Assembly (NCBI GenBank): GCA_031265845.1
Contig: JAISCC010000138.1
Location: 1-49,461, forward strand
DNA: 49,461 bases
Direction of reading: 5' to 3'
Origin: Treponema sp.
Lineage (GTDB): Bacteria; Spirochaetota; Spirochaetia; Treponematales; Breznakiellaceae
The notes beneath the pieces were generated by a model. The model had not been told where the DNA came from. It was given only the letters and a program-made list of their open reading frames with translations, and searched no databases. The translations under genes were made by a program, and so were the position numbers. This document shows positions 41,410 to 49,461 of the stretch, piece after piece. The number at the start of each line of letters is the position of its first letter. Positions within the stretch are counted from its first letter, which is position 1.

Positions 41410-41910
41410 TTAGAACCAGAACCTGACGCCTAAGCTTCCTCCGATGCCCGGCCAGATGTTAACTCCTCCGTCGTAGATTCCAAGTCCCACAAAAGGAACC
41501 GCCTGAATGTATAGCTCAAGGAATTTAAGCGGCAGCCATGAAAGTCCTATGGGGAGTTCCGCGCCGAAACCGAACCGAAAGTGGTCGTTGCCGTAATAGT
41601 GGTAATAGCCGGTGTTGTAAACGAAATTAACAAAACCGCCTGCTCCAAGGTACCAGCCAAGTGTGCCGGCCGCGCCGCTTACCAGAGACTTGTCAATAAA
41701 ATAGTAGTCCCCCGATAGGCCGAGCCAGCCGCCGCCGGCGTTCACCGTCCAGTAAATCGGCAGTTTGGGCGCTTTAATGGTAAGTCCGCCGCCGCCGCCG
41801 CCGGACCAGCCGCCCTGCAAGCCAATGCCCCAACCGCCTGGATGTTCGGCGAACAAACTGCCCGCGCCGATTGCCAGCGCCAAAAATGCTGCTATCACAA
41901 ATCTTTTCAT
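41410..41910 (-). CDS. Small outer-membrane beta-barrel protein (DUF3996-like)
   Basis: A 166-residue exported protein. Signal peptide [21 protein letters not shown], then a glycine-rich stretch and alternating aromatic/hydrophobic strands ([89 protein letters not shown]). It ends in VRFWF, the aromatic end recognised by the BAM complex. Size and pattern match the small OMP families (DUF3996) of treponemes and borreliae. An AAGGAG site precedes the ATG. Role: pore or structural OMP; ligand unknown. Confidence 0.8.
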   Translation of the reverse strand: MKRFVIAAFLALAIGAGSLFAEHPGGWGIGLQGGWSGGGGGGLTIKAPKLPIYWTVNAGGGWLGLSGDYYFIDKSLVSGAAGTLGWYLGAGGFVNFVYNTGYYHYYGNDHFRFGFGAELPIGLSWLPLKFLELYIQAVPFVGLGIYDGGVNIWPGIGGSLGVRFWF

Positions 41911-41930
41911 GTTCTACTCCTTGGAACGCC

Positions 41931-41959
41931 AGTATATTTTTTTTTGGATTTTTATGCAA
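41931..41959 (-). promoter_or_regulatory. Putative promoter for the barrel-upp operon
   Basis: On the minus strand TATACT (41931-41936) lies 17 bases from TTGCAT (41954-41959), a weak -35. It is back-to-back with the Rrf2 promoter. Confidence 0.4.
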
Positions 41960-41975
41960 TAGCATTGCGCCACCC

Positions 41976-42004
41976 ATGACATTTTTTTTTGTATATTGTA
42001 TAAT
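41976..42004 (+). promoter_or_regulatory. Strong promoter for the Rrf2 gene
   Basis: ATGACA (41976-41981) and a perfect TATAAT (41999-42004) with a 17-base spacer. The product, an Rrf2 regulator, may bind this divergent region itself, as such proteins often do, but no operator palindrome is evident. Confidence 0.7.
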
Positions 42005-42033
42005 GGACGCATCCTTAAGCAAGGAAGGTTTTT

Positions 42034-42462
42034 GTGAAAATTACTACTCGCGGCAGATACGCCTTGCGAGCGACATTGGCGTTAGCCCAGTTGGGGAAAG
42101 ACGGCGGACCTGTATCCATCAACACGTTGTCGGAACAGGAGCGCATTTCCCCCATATTTTTGGAGCAGATATTTTTTAAACTCCGCAGAGCCGGCATTGT
42201 AGCGTCTGTCCGCGGGCCGGGCGGAGGATTTTTCTTTGAGAAACCGCTTGAGGAGATAACGCTCAAATCCATACTGAAAGCGTCGGGAGAGGAGATGGAG
42301 ACCGTTCCGTGCGACAAGCGCGCCGGAAACTGTGAGAGAATATCCACATGCCTAAGCCATAAGGTGTGGAGCAAGGTAAATAAACTGGTTGATGATTATT
42401 TTATAAATATTACGCTTGCAAGGATTTTGGAAGGCGATATTGATAATGCGAAAAGCTGCTAA
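42034..42462 (+). CDS. Rrf2-family Fe-S transcriptional regulator
   Basis: A 142-residue regulator that starts with GTG behind AAGGAAGG. The winged-helix opening (KITTRGRYALRATLALAQLG) and IFFKLRRAGIVASVRGPGGGFF match Rrf2/IscR. Three cysteines, C93, C100 and C106, lie at the spacing of the IscR [2Fe-2S] ligands (C-x6-C-x5-C). It should respond to iron-sulfur status, redox or NO. No isc or suf gene is in the window; a membrane protein gene of unknown function follows 34 bases downstream and may be the target or a partner. Confidence 0.92.
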   Translation: MKITTRGRYALRATLALAQLGKDGGPVSINTLSEQERISPIFLEQIFFKLRRAGIVASVRGPGGGFFFEKPLEEITLKSILKASGEEMETVPCDKRAGNCERISTCLSHKVWSKVNKLVDDYFINITLARILEGDIDNAKSC

Positions 42463-42496
42463 AAACGGCGCCTAGCGTCACGACACGGAGAGATAT

Positions 42497-44053
42497 ATGA
42501 AGCGAAACATGCGGAAAATCAACGATAAAGCCGCCTACCGGGAGATAGCGGAGGCGTGCAAAAAACAAAAGGGCGGCGCAACCGGCGTAACCGTTGCGGA
42601 TATTGTCGGGAGAACGGGGCTTCCCCTCGTTGCGGTTAAAGACCTTATGCCGAAAGTCGCTGACGAATATTCGGCGCGGCTTCAGGTGACCGAATCCGGC
42701 GAGATTCTCTATTCCTTCCCACGGGGATTCAAGAGCAAATACCGGGGCTTGGGCGTGTTCATGAAGAATCTTTTTGAGAAGATCGGCAAGGGCGTAACAA
42801 TGTTCTCGTCATGGTTTTTCAAAGTGTGGATCATGGTCATGCTTATAGGGTATTTCGCCCTTTTCATGCTCCTCGCCCTTGCGGCGCTGGTGATTTCCAT
42901 TGGAGGCGGTTCTTCCAACAGTTCGGACAGCCGTTCCGGCAGAGGCGGAGGGCTTTACCTTGCAAGCGGCATATTCAACTTTATCATGCGCATCTGGTTC
43001 TACTCCGAACTGACCAAGTCGCTCGATCCCTACTATTATGGAAGCAAACAGCGGCGTCCCAAGTCGCGCCCTTTGCACAAGGCGATTTTTTCCTTTGTGT
43101 TCGGCGACGGGAACCCGAACGCGGACTGGGAAACCAGGGAGAAACAGGCGGTTATAGCCTACCTTCAGGCGAACAAGGGCGTCATTTCCCTGCCCGAATT
43201 CATCATGCTTACGGGGAAAAAGCGGTCTGATGCGGAAGAAGCCATCTCCGCCTACTGCGCGGAATTCGGCGGCAGCCCGGAAGCCACCGATGACGGTACC
43301 ATTGTGTACCGCTTCGATGAGTTGCTTGCGCGCGTCGATGTCAAAGATCGCTCTTTCGGCGGGTCAAGCCCCATTAAACCGCTCGAACGATTTTCCGCCA
43401 ATAAAACCGGCATGAACACGTGGTTCTGCATCATAAACGGCGTAAACGTGCTTTTCGGCGGGTACTATTTGTACAACGCGCTTAACACCGGCGCGGTCGG
43501 CATCGTAACGGCTATTGCGAGAAATGGAGAAAAAGTGTCCCACTTTGTTTCGCGCGCCACAGGAGAAGCCGCCTCCTATCTCTACGGCGTCACCTACGCC
43601 CTGCTTACCGGCGTTTCGGCGAATCCTCTGCCGGTTATAACCATTGGATTGGGCGTGGTTCCGCTGGTTTTCTCGGCGCTGTTCTGGCTTATTCCGGCGT
43701 TGCGCGCCCGCAAAGTGAAAAAGGGCAATGAGGCGGTTGCGATTGAGAATTTACGGAAGATAGCGTTTAGCCGGGTGTGGTCGTCCCCGCGTAATGTGCG
43801 CAGTACGGATATAGCGGCGGCGGATACGCCGGAAGCCTGTCCCGCAAACCTCGAAAAAGCTCAGGACAAGCTTATCAAGGAGATAGGGGCGTACAGCCAG
43901 CCGGACGTGAGCGTCGGCGAGACGACGGGCGAGACGCTGTACTCTTTCCCCGAACTTGATCGGGAGAAGCGGGCCTTGCAAACGTACCGCGTCGGCGTTG
44001 CTGTTCAGGGACTGGGTGGTACGGTTTTCGATACGGACAGCGCAAAAATCTAA
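42497..44053 (+). CDS. Membrane protein with three winged-helix-like modules
   Basis: A 518-residue protein. A small alpha/beta module recurs three times, each with a helix-rich part and a closing GE.LYSFP-type strand: residues about 8-80 (VADIVGRTGLPLVAVKDLMP, then GEILYSFPRGF), about 210-270 (LPEFIMLTGKKRSDAEEAIS, then GTIVYRFDELL) and about 415-490 (ending GETLYSFPELD). Between them lie two hydrophobic blocks: VWIMVMLIGYFALFMLLALAAL with neighbours, and TWFCIINGVNVLFGGYYLY through VITIGLGVVPLVFSALFWLIP. Thus the modules face the cytoplasm. It is co-oriented with the Rrf2 regulator, 34 bases after it. Family and function unknown. Confidence 0.7.
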   Translation: MKRNMRKINDKAAYREIAEACKKQKGGATGVTVADIVGRTGLPLVAVKDLMPKVADEYSARLQVTESGEILYSFPRGFKSKYRGLGVFMKNLFEKIGKGVTMFSSWFFKVWIMVMLIGYFALFMLLALAALVISIGGGSSNSSDSRSGRGGGLYLASGIFNFIMRIWFYSELTKSLDPYYYGSKQRRPKSRPLHKAIFSFVFGDGNPNADWETREKQAVIAYLQANKGVISLPEFIMLTGKKRSDAEEAISAYCAEFGGSPEATDDGTIVYRFDELLARVDVKDRSFGGSSPIKPLERFSANKTGMNTWFCIINGVNVLFGGYYLYNALNTGAVGIVTAIARNGEKVSHFVSRATGEAASYLYGVTYALLTGVSANPLPVITIGLGVVPLVFSALFWLIPALRARKVKKGNEAVAIENLRKIAFSRVWSSPRNVRSTDIAAADTPEACPANLEKAQDKLIKEIGAYSQPDVSVGETTGETLYSFPELDREKRALQTYRVGVAVQGLGGTVFDTDSAKI

Positions 44054-44165
44054 AGCGCTTATAGGGCGGACTTCCATTCAACCCGTGGGGATGCGATTCG
44101 TCCCTCCCTTGTCTTTTATTTATAGATACGCTAGTATAGCGCATTGAAAAAAGGAGAATTTGTTT

Positions 44166-45461
44166 ATGGAAAACAAGCCTGTATACGCGGTGGATGAGAA
44201 GCCGCCGTTTATTCAGAGTACGTTCTACGGCTTGCAGCACTTGTTGGCGTGTTTCGGCGCCACAGTGCTTGTGCCTATCTTGGTGGGAATCAATCCGCTC
44301 TACGCTATTTTCAGCGCGGGCGTGGGAACCATTGTTTACCTGGTCATCACCAAGTTCAAAGTGCCGAACTTTGTGGGCAGTTCATTTGCCTTCATCGCTC
44401 CGGGCATTTTGGTTCTTGGACAATACGGACCCGGTTATCTGGCGGGCGGCGCCATCGTATCAGGCGTGTTTTACTGCCTTATAGCGGCGCTGATCTATGC
44501 GGTCGGTCCCGGGTGGATTGCAAAGGTGTTGCCGCCCGTGGTGATAGGTCCGGTGGTCGCGATTATCGGGCTGGCGCTGGCGGGGACGGCCATTGACATG
44601 GCTTCGACGGGCGTTGACGGCGCCTACAGCATCCATGCGCTCGCCATCGCCGGCGTCACCCTCCTCATCACAATTCTTGCGAATTATTCGAAAAACCAGT
44701 TTATTTCAAGCGTTTCAATCATTATAGGGCTTGCCGGCGGATACATTGTTACGTTCCTTCTGGGATTGATAAGTCCGCAGTTCAAATTCATTTCTTTTGA
44801 TGTAATCAAGAACGCGCCGGCGGTCAATCTGCCGGCATTCATCATCCCCCACTTTAACGTCGCGGTTGTCGTCACCTTTGCCATCGTTTCTTTCGCCACC
44901 ATCTGCGAACACATCGGTCACACCATCGTGACGGGCGACATTGTTGGCAGGGACTACGTGAAAGATCCGGGCTTGCACCGGACCATAGCCGGAGACGGCG
45001 TTGCGACCGCGGTTGCGGGCGTTTTTGGTTCCGTGTGCAACACCACGTACGGCGAATCCCTCGGAGTGCTTTCGACCACGCGAGTTTATTCGGTGTTTGT
45101 GTTTGTCTTCGCCGGCGCCATAGCCATCCTGCTGTCCCTGTTCGGCAAATTCGGGGCGTTTTTGCAGGCGTTGCCTACGCCGGCTCTTGGCGGCGTGTGC
45201 ATCCTGCTCTACGGCAGCATCGCGGTGAATGGTCTGAAACAGCTTGTCATCAACAAAGTGAATTTTGACGACAAACGCAATCTGATCATCGCTTCGATTA
45301 TCTTTATTCTGGGTGTGGGCGGCAGTAGAATCTCGTTCCCTATTGGCGGCGACTTTACGTTTGAACTGGGCGCCATTGCGGTCGCCGCGCTGGTGGGCAT
45401 CATTCTGAATCTCATCATCCCGCAAACGCGCAAGGCGGATTTAATGGGAGGAAAAGAATGA
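44166..45461 (+). CDS. uraA: Uracil/xanthine permease (UraA-type)
   Basis: A 431-residue member of the nucleobase/cation symporter-2 family. ATG at 44166 is preceded by AAAGGAGA; the TTG two codons earlier is less likely. The N-terminal FIQSTFYGLQHLLACFGATV, VPNFVGSSFAFIAPG, and AIVSFATICEHIGHT with the substrate-contacting glutamate are present, followed by GDGVATAVAGVFGSVCNTTYGES. About 12-14 hydrophobic segments. It imports uracil that the nearby UPRTase converts to UMP. It overlaps the aldo/keto reductase start by four bases. Confidence 0.93.
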   Translation: MENKPVYAVDEKPPFIQSTFYGLQHLLACFGATVLVPILVGINPLYAIFSAGVGTIVYLVITKFKVPNFVGSSFAFIAPGILVLGQYGPGYLAGGAIVSGVFYCLIAALIYAVGPGWIAKVLPPVVIGPVVAIIGLALAGTAIDMASTGVDGAYSIHALAIAGVTLLITILANYSKNQFISSVSIIIGLAGGYIVTFLLGLISPQFKFISFDVIKNAPAVNLPAFIIPHFNVAVVVTFAIVSFATICEHIGHTIVTGDIVGRDYVKDPGLHRTIAGDGVATAVAGVFGSVCNTTYGESLGVLSTTRVYSVFVFVFAGAIAILLSLFGKFGAFLQALPTPALGGVCILLYGSIAVNGLKQLVINKVNFDDKRNLIIASIIFILGVGGSRISFPIGGDFTFELGAIAVAALVGIILNLIIPQTRKADLMGGKE

Positions 45462-46378
45462 AAACCATAAAACTGGGAAAATCCGGTCTTGAAGCGCCGG
45501 CAATCGCTGTCGGGTGCATGAGGATCAATGGGCTTGAGAAGGCGAACGCCCGGCGTTTTATCCAAACGTGCATTGATCTGGGGGCAAATTTCTTCGATCA
45601 CGCTGACATTTATGGCGGCGGCGCGTGTGAAACTATGTTCGCCGAAGCGATAGGCATGAATTCCCTTGTCCGTGAGAACGTCATTCTGCAATCAAAATGC
45701 GGCATACGTCCCGGCGCCGCCTTTGATTTCTCAAAAGAACACATCCTCGCCTCGGTTGACGGCATCCTGAAACGGCTGAAAACCGAGTGGCTTGACGTGT
45801 TGCTCCTCCACCGTCCGGACGCCCTTGTGGAGCCAGAGGAAGTGGCTGAGGCTTTTGACGCGCTCCATAACGCCGGAAAGGTTCGCAATTTCGGCGTTTC
45901 AAACCAGAATCCCGCGCAGATACAGCTTCTGCAAAAGTACATGCGCACGCCTCTTGTCGTCAATCAACTCCAACTGAGCGTTGCCAACGCGAATATGATT
46001 TCCCAGGGGCTTCACGTCAACATGCTTGACGATGCGGCGGTGAACCGCGACGGTGGCGTACTGGATTTCTGTCGGCTCAACGAGATCACCATTCAGGCGT
46101 GGTCGCCCTTTCAGTACGGTTTTTTTGAAGGAGTGTTCCTCGGCGATAAAAAATTCCCGAAGTTGAACGCGAAAATTGATGAAATCGCGGAACGGTGCGG
46201 CGTGTCAAACACGACCATAGCGATTGCGTGGATTCTGCGGCATCCGGCGCACATTCAGCCCGTCATCGGCAGCATGAATGAAACGCGGATTAAAGACTGC
46301 GTTAAAGCGACTGAAATCACCTTGACGAGAGACGAATGGTACGCCATATACATGGCCGCTGGAAACGTACTGCCGTGA
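45458..46378 (+). CDS. Aldo/keto reductase
   Basis: A 306-residue NADPH-dependent oxidoreductase of the TIM-barrel AKR superfamily. The catalytic tetrad is visible: Asp and Tyr in FFDHADIYGGG, Lys in LQSKCGIRPG and His in VLLLHRPDAL. IAIAWILRHPAHIQPVIGSM near the C-terminus is the NADPH-end signature. It is closest in look to the YdhF group. Its start (ATGA) overlaps the uraA stop, so it is co-translated, but a link to uracil use is not obvious. Confidence 0.92.
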   Translation: MKTIKLGKSGLEAPAIAVGCMRINGLEKANARRFIQTCIDLGANFFDHADIYGGGACETMFAEAIGMNSLVRENVILQSKCGIRPGAAFDFSKEHILASVDGILKRLKTEWLDVLLLHRPDALVEPEEVAEAFDALHNAGKVRNFGVSNQNPAQIQLLQKYMRTPLVVNQLQLSVANANMISQGLHVNMLDDAAVNRDGGVLDFCRLNEITIQAWSPFQYGFFEGVFLGDKKFPKLNAKIDEIAERCGVSNTTIAIAWILRHPAHIQPVIGSMNETRIKDCVKATEITLTRDEWYAIYMAAGNVLP

Positions 46379-46432
46379 ATGCCGCCGCGTTGGCGGGCGC
46401 CGTTCATGCGTGGATTGCGAATTGAAGTCGGC

Positions 46433-47113
46433 ATGTTAGGGCCGCTTGTAAACTCGCTTGCCATTGTAGTATGTTCTTTGATTGGTTGTTTTATTGTCCG
46501 GGGCATACCGGAACGCTTTGAGGAAATCATCAAAAAGGCGGCGGGGCTTGCTGTTGTATATATCGGTCTTAAAGGAACGTTCGAGAGCCGGCGCACCCTG
46601 TTGCTTATTATGAGTCTGGTTATAGGCGCGGTCATAGGCGAATGCATCAACATTGATTCGCTTATGAACCGGTTCGGCGGCTGGGCTGAAAAGAAGCTTG
46701 GCATGAGCGCCGGAACATTCTCGAAGGGTTTTGTCTCCGCAAGCATCCTTTTCTGCACCGGTTCAATGACATTTGTCGGGTCCATCCAGAGCGGTCTTCA
46801 GGGCAATCATGAGATGCTCTTCGCAAAATCCATTCTGGACGGGTCAATGTCGATTGTGTTCGGCGCGTCCATGGGCATAGGCGCGCTTTTCTCCGCGTTT
46901 CCCGTGCTTGTTTACGAGGGAGGCGTTGCGCTTGCGTCAATGGCGATCAGCGGGTTGCTTACGGCGGAAATCATCACGGAAATGTCCGCCGTGGGAAGCC
47001 TAGTCATTACGGCTATCGGGTTTAATTTTCTGGGCGTCAAAGAAATAAAGGTCGCCAACCTCATACCCGGCATGTTCATACCGTGGATATGGCTGGGCGC
47101 GATGGGAATGTAA
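46433..47113 (+). CDS. DUF554 membrane protein
   Basis: A 226-residue membrane protein from ATG 46433; an upstream in-frame ATG at 46379 adds 18 basic residues and is less likely. Sequence blocks of the family: MLGPLVNSLAIVVCSLIGCF, IKKAAGLAVVYIGLKGTF, SASILFCTGSMTFVGSIQSG, KSILDGSMSIVFGASMGIGA and LIPGMFIPWIWLG. About seven hydrophobic segments. Function unknown; some members were proposed as transporters. Confidence 0.88.
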   Translation: MLGPLVNSLAIVVCSLIGCFIVRGIPERFEEIIKKAAGLAVVYIGLKGTFESRRTLLLIMSLVIGAVIGECINIDSLMNRFGGWAEKKLGMSAGTFSKGFVSASILFCTGSMTFVGSIQSGLQGNHEMLFAKSILDGSMSIVFGASMGIGALFSAFPVLVYEGGVALASMAISGLLTAEIITEMSAVGSLVITAIGFNFLGVKEIKVANLIPGMFIPWIWLGAMGM

Positions 47114-47121
47114 CGAAATTT

Positions 47122-47142
47122 CCCGCCCGCATTGCGGACGGG
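47122..47142. terminator. Hairpin between converging genes
   Basis: A 9-bp stem with one mismatch (47122-47130 with 47134-47142), between the DUF554 gene and the converging hydrogenase gene. Short T-run follows on the plus strand (TTCT), so it may end both transcripts. Confidence 0.55.
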
Positions 47143-47150
47143 TTCTCCAA

Positions 47151-49244
47151 TTAAGACAGGCTTTTAAGCGAACTGATGTCCTGAATGACCGCCTCCCCTG
47201 ACGCCAGCAACGCTGATGAGGTGTCCTTGATATTTCCGATCAAGGCGTTTATTTCATTTAACGCCTCCAACACCTGGCTTCCTCCGGCGTCATGGATGGA
47301 CATGGCGTTTTGTATGGACAACTCCTCGCTCTTTACCGTGTCAATAAGAGACGCCATCCGGTTAAACTGCTCCTGCGCATACACGGAGGATTCTTTGGAC
47401 GTGTCAATAAGCGTTTTGATGCCGCGCAAGTTGTCGGTTATTTTCACCGCCTGCTTCCCTGAATTGTCCGCCAGCTTTCGTATCTCGCCGGCCACCACCG
47501 CGAAGCCCTTGCCCGTGCTGTCTCCGGCGTGAGCCGCCTCAATCGCCGCGTTCATCCCCAGGATGCTGGTCTCGTTCGCAATGTCCCCGATCACTTTGCA
47601 GGTTTCAATAAGGGTGTCGGATTGTTCCTCAACATGGTCTATGATTTCCCCGATCTTGTAAAGCCGCTCCTTCCCGTTGGTTGAAGAGGCGTTCAATTTC
47701 AGTACGGTTTCGGCGTTGTGATCCAGATTCTCGTGGATAGACCTGATGTTTTCCACCATCCGCGTTATAGCCTGGGACGAGCGCGACACATAATCCGCGG
47801 TTTCGTTGATCTGGCTGGACAAGGCTTCGATGCCATCTCTGTTTTTATGCATCTCTTCAAGGGTGCGCTCGTAGACTTGGTTAATCATGCGCGATGTTCT
47901 TTCATTGGCGCGCCGCTCTTGTTCAATCTCTTGATAATACCGGCAATTTTCAGGCTTGTTAACTCCATTGATGATGGCGACCGCCATCTGCTCGCAACTT
48001 CTATACCCGCACGCCCCGCAGTTGAGACGATCAGCCGGATCCTCTTTATGCGTGGCCTTAAACAAAGCTTCAAGCTCCTGATTGCTTGGGGACTTTATTT
48101 TTTCTTTAAATATCCGCGACCGGTCCGTATAGGATCGCCGGTACAAGCCCGCCTCCCAATACGTGTCAAGGGTCTTTTCCAGCTTGCTTCGGCTGAACAG
48201 TTTCTGCAATAAGGTGGCGGGCTGGTATTTTTTCCGCATTTCCCGTTGCCGTTGTTCCACGAAATGCTCCACATCGTCGAAACGCTTGTTGTGATTTATG
48301 GTTCCGGGACCGCCGTTGCAACCCATTGAGCAGTTGAGGCAGTCGATGAGCTTGTAAGTCGGCGCCTTGCCCTGTTTTAAGAAATTTCCAAGATAAACCA
48401 AGTAGCCGCACACCTCTTGGGCGCCTTCGATCTTGCGGGTGTAATTAGCGGCATCGCTGTCGTAGCGTTGCAAGGTGCGCATAAGCCCTCCGGGACTGGA
48501 AAACGCCACCGCCCGTTCCGCCGGAGGATTGTCGTACTCCACCGCCGGATAGTCGCGTACGCTCTTGCCGGATTCGTCAAGATGGCGCCGCACCGACCGG
48601 AACGTCACGTTGTAATCGCCCATGCCAACCGCGTCGAATTCCCGGCGTTTGGAGTAGCACGGGCTTATGGCGGCGATCCGGTGATTCTTGTACCGGGGAT
48701 AGAAGCGCTTGATCATTTTCATGGTGTGGAGCATGGGGCTGTCCGCCGGGGCGAGGCAGGGGATGAGCTCGGGACGGTATATTTCGATGAAGGACACGAG
48801 GGTGGGGCAGGGCTGGGCTATGACCAAAGGGGGATTTGTGGATTTCATATAGTCAAAGTAGGATTTAATCGTAAGCTCCGCGCCGAAGCTCACGTCAAAC
48901 ACGGCTTTAACCCCCAGAGATTTCAGGAATCCGTTTATCTTGAGGTAATCCTCCTCAAAATTTGCGGCGACGGCCGGCGCCACGATGGCGATGATGTCTT
49001 CGCCCTTCTTCAGGTCGTCCATGAAAAGCTCGAAATCGTCAATGCCGATGCGGGCGCCGTGAGTACAGGCGTTTATGCACTCGCCGCAGCCGATGCATAA
49101 TTCAGGGTGGTGATCTATTATGTCTCCGGACCCATTGTTGCACATTTTAACCGGACACGCCATGATGCACCGGTGGCAATTGATGCACTTCTCTTCCATC
49201 ACTTTAATAACTGGACGCAGGGCTTTCTTTTCCATTTTTTCCAT
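47151..49244 (-). CDS. Sensory [FeFe]-hydrogenase fused to a methyl-accepting chemotaxis domain
   Basis: A 697-residue soluble protein. Residues 14-62 bind two [4Fe-4S] clusters (C20, C23, C26, C30 and C50, C53, C56, C60). The H-cluster region (80-320) has QPCPTL (C146), SPCYSK (C196) and [11 protein letters not shown] (C305, C309), so the four ligands are present. Active [FeFe] hydrogenases have TSCCP in the first motif; here the proton-relay cysteine is proline (P145), which points to sensing and not turnover. A further FeS domain (C409, C412, C417, C434) comes next, then a chemotaxis signalling domain (about 450-697) with the hairpin tip [19 protein letters not shown]. No transmembrane helix is seen. 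It probably relays H2 or redox state to CheA. AAGGAG lies eight bases before the ATG. Confidence 0.88.
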   Translation of the reverse strand: MEKMEKKALRPVIKVMEEKCINCHRCIMACPVKMCNNGSGDIIDHHPELCIGCGECINACTHGARIGIDDFELFMDDLKKGEDIIAIVAPAVAANFEEDYLKINGFLKSLGVKAVFDVSFGAELTIKSYFDYMKSTNPPLVIAQPCPTLVSFIEIYRPELIPCLAPADSPMLHTMKMIKRFYPRYKNHRIAAISPCYSKRREFDAVGMGDYNVTFRSVRRHLDESGKSVRDYPAVEYDNPPAERAVAFSSPGGLMRTLQRYDSDAANYTRKIEGAQEVCGYLVYLGNFLKQGKAPTYKLIDCLNCSMGCNGGPGTINHNKRFDDVEHFVEQRQREMRKKYQPATLLQKLFSRSKLEKTLDTYWEAGLYRRSYTDRSRIFKEKIKSPSNQELEALFKATHKEDPADRLNCGACGYRSCEQMAVAIINGVNKPENCRYYQEIEQERRANERTSRMINQVYERTLEEMHKNRDGIEALSSQINETADYVSRSSQAITRMVENIRSIHENLDHNAETVLKLNASSTNGKERLYKIGEIIDHVEEQSDTLIETCKVIGDIANETSILGMNAAIEAAHAGDSTGKGFAVVAGEIRKLADNSGKQAVKITDNLRGIKTLIDTSKESSVYAQEQFNRMASLIDTVKSEELSIQNAMSIHDAGGSQVLEALNEINALIGNIKDTSSALLASGEAVIQDISSLKSLS

Positions 49245-49256
49245 AAAACTCTCTCC

Positions 49257-49413
49257 TTATCTTGCAAAGGTTGACGCAACGCCGTGAACTGTAGGCGCAT
49301 CGAAATTCGAGGTTTGTCCCGCTCCGCCCGCGCCATTAGACAAGGCATCCGGCTCTTTTACAGAGAGTGGGGGGGGGGGGGGGCCGTGTGTGGAAAACAG
49401 GCTGGGCTGGCAT
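49257..49413 (-). other. Potential phase-variable ORF directly before the hydrogenase gene
   Basis: An ATG at 49411-49413 with GGAG upstream starts MPAQPVFHTRPPPPP and enters (C)15. At 15 C it reads TLCKRAGCLV and stops. With 14 or 17 C it would continue as LSVKEPDALSNGAGG and end with TAA at 49257-49259, inside the hydrogenase ribosome-binding site. That stop position is typical of translational coupling. It suggests an OFF-state leader or small gene. Confidence 0.4.
49369..49383 (-). repeat. (C)15 tract upstream of the hydrogenase gene
   Basis: Fifteen G on the plus strand, fifteen C on the coding strand, 125 bases before the hydrogenase start. Confidence 0.95.
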
Positions 49414-49418
49414 AATTA

Positions 49419-49461
49419 TTACTCCTGATTTTGACCCTCGGCTGTCTTGTTACAGAAACGG
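49419..49461 (-). CDS. Possible 3' end of an upstream gene (cut by window edge)
   Basis: The minus-strand frame ends RFCNKTAEGQNQE followed by two adjacent TAA stops (49416-49421). The following ATG has a ribosome site overlapping this end, as in operons. The evidence is too short to name anything. Confidence 0.3.
   Translation of the reverse strand, partial: RFCNKTAEGQNQE

Noticed and set aside
1-49461. tRNA or rRNA genes
   Set aside because: No cloverleaf-like sequences or rRNA signatures were found by reading the spacers; a covariance search would be needed to be certain.

Overview
The window looks like chromosomal DNA of a spirochaete, most likely a Treponema-like gut species (possibly of the termite-gut treponeme type). 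Reasons: a very long GreA-domain protein behind a TPR gene, a small outer-membrane barrel of the spirochaete type, many TPR proteins and lipoproteins, a sensory [FeFe]-hydrogenase/chemotaxis fusion, and long poly(G)/poly(C) tracts. The genus is inferred from gene content; no rRNA or tRNA gene was seen.

Layout. 1-2017: 3' end of a Gfo/Idh/MocA oxidoreductase facing an AraC regulator, then an empty palindrome-rich spacer. 2018-5455: clpS-clpA-aat, a compact N-degron proteolysis set. 5456-6058: a small minus-strand ORF and a 23-bp tandem repeat. 6059-9210: pta and a GH3 glycosidase. 9211-13206: a repeat-rich accessory stretch with a DUF167 gene, a decayed queA fragment, 62-bp and 21-bp tandem repeats, a hypothetical gene, an FN3 lipoprotein and an IS982 remnant. 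13207-14718: queA and a J-domain gene on the minus strand. 14943-20545: one apparent operon under a good sigma70-type promoter: HPt protein, REC-HD-GYP phosphodiesterase, a YidC/Oxa1-like domain fused to a sulfatase/LtaS-like phosphotransferase, and a CDP-glycerol glycerophosphotransferase-like enzyme carrying an in-frame (C)15 tract.

20546-25405: a decayed small gene, an exported putative glycosidase, a frameshifted nuclease-type pseudogene and a broken lipoprotein. 25406-30903: proC, a lipoprotein, a TPR protein and the long GreA protein. 31076-34824: an envelope protein, then luxS, azlC and a membrane-anchored EEP-family hydrolase on the minus strand. 34825-37496: a graveyard with a GH4 glycosidase remnant, an IS200/IS605-type transposase remnant, an AT-rich methyltransferase pseudogene between inverted IS ends, and a palindrome-rich leader. 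37497-47142: a BtuC/FecCD-type permease and ATPase, a TPR lipoprotein, a UPRTase, a barrel protein, an Rrf2 regulator, a three-module membrane protein, a uracil permease, an aldo/keto reductase and a DUF554 protein. 47151-49461: the sensory hydrogenase-MCP fusion with a (C)15-containing ORF directly upstream.

Themes. Six homopolymer tracts occur and every one is exactly 15 G/C long. They lie in or beside an AraC regulator, an envelope-polymer enzyme, a transposase, repeat ORFs and the hydrogenase leader, which suggests slipped-strand phase variation, or else a common assembly artefact. The strongest candidate for an undescribed system is the 15167-20545 operon: a c-di-GMP phosphodiesterase with two enzymes that look able to make or attach a glycerol-phosphate-type surface polymer in a diderm spirochaete.
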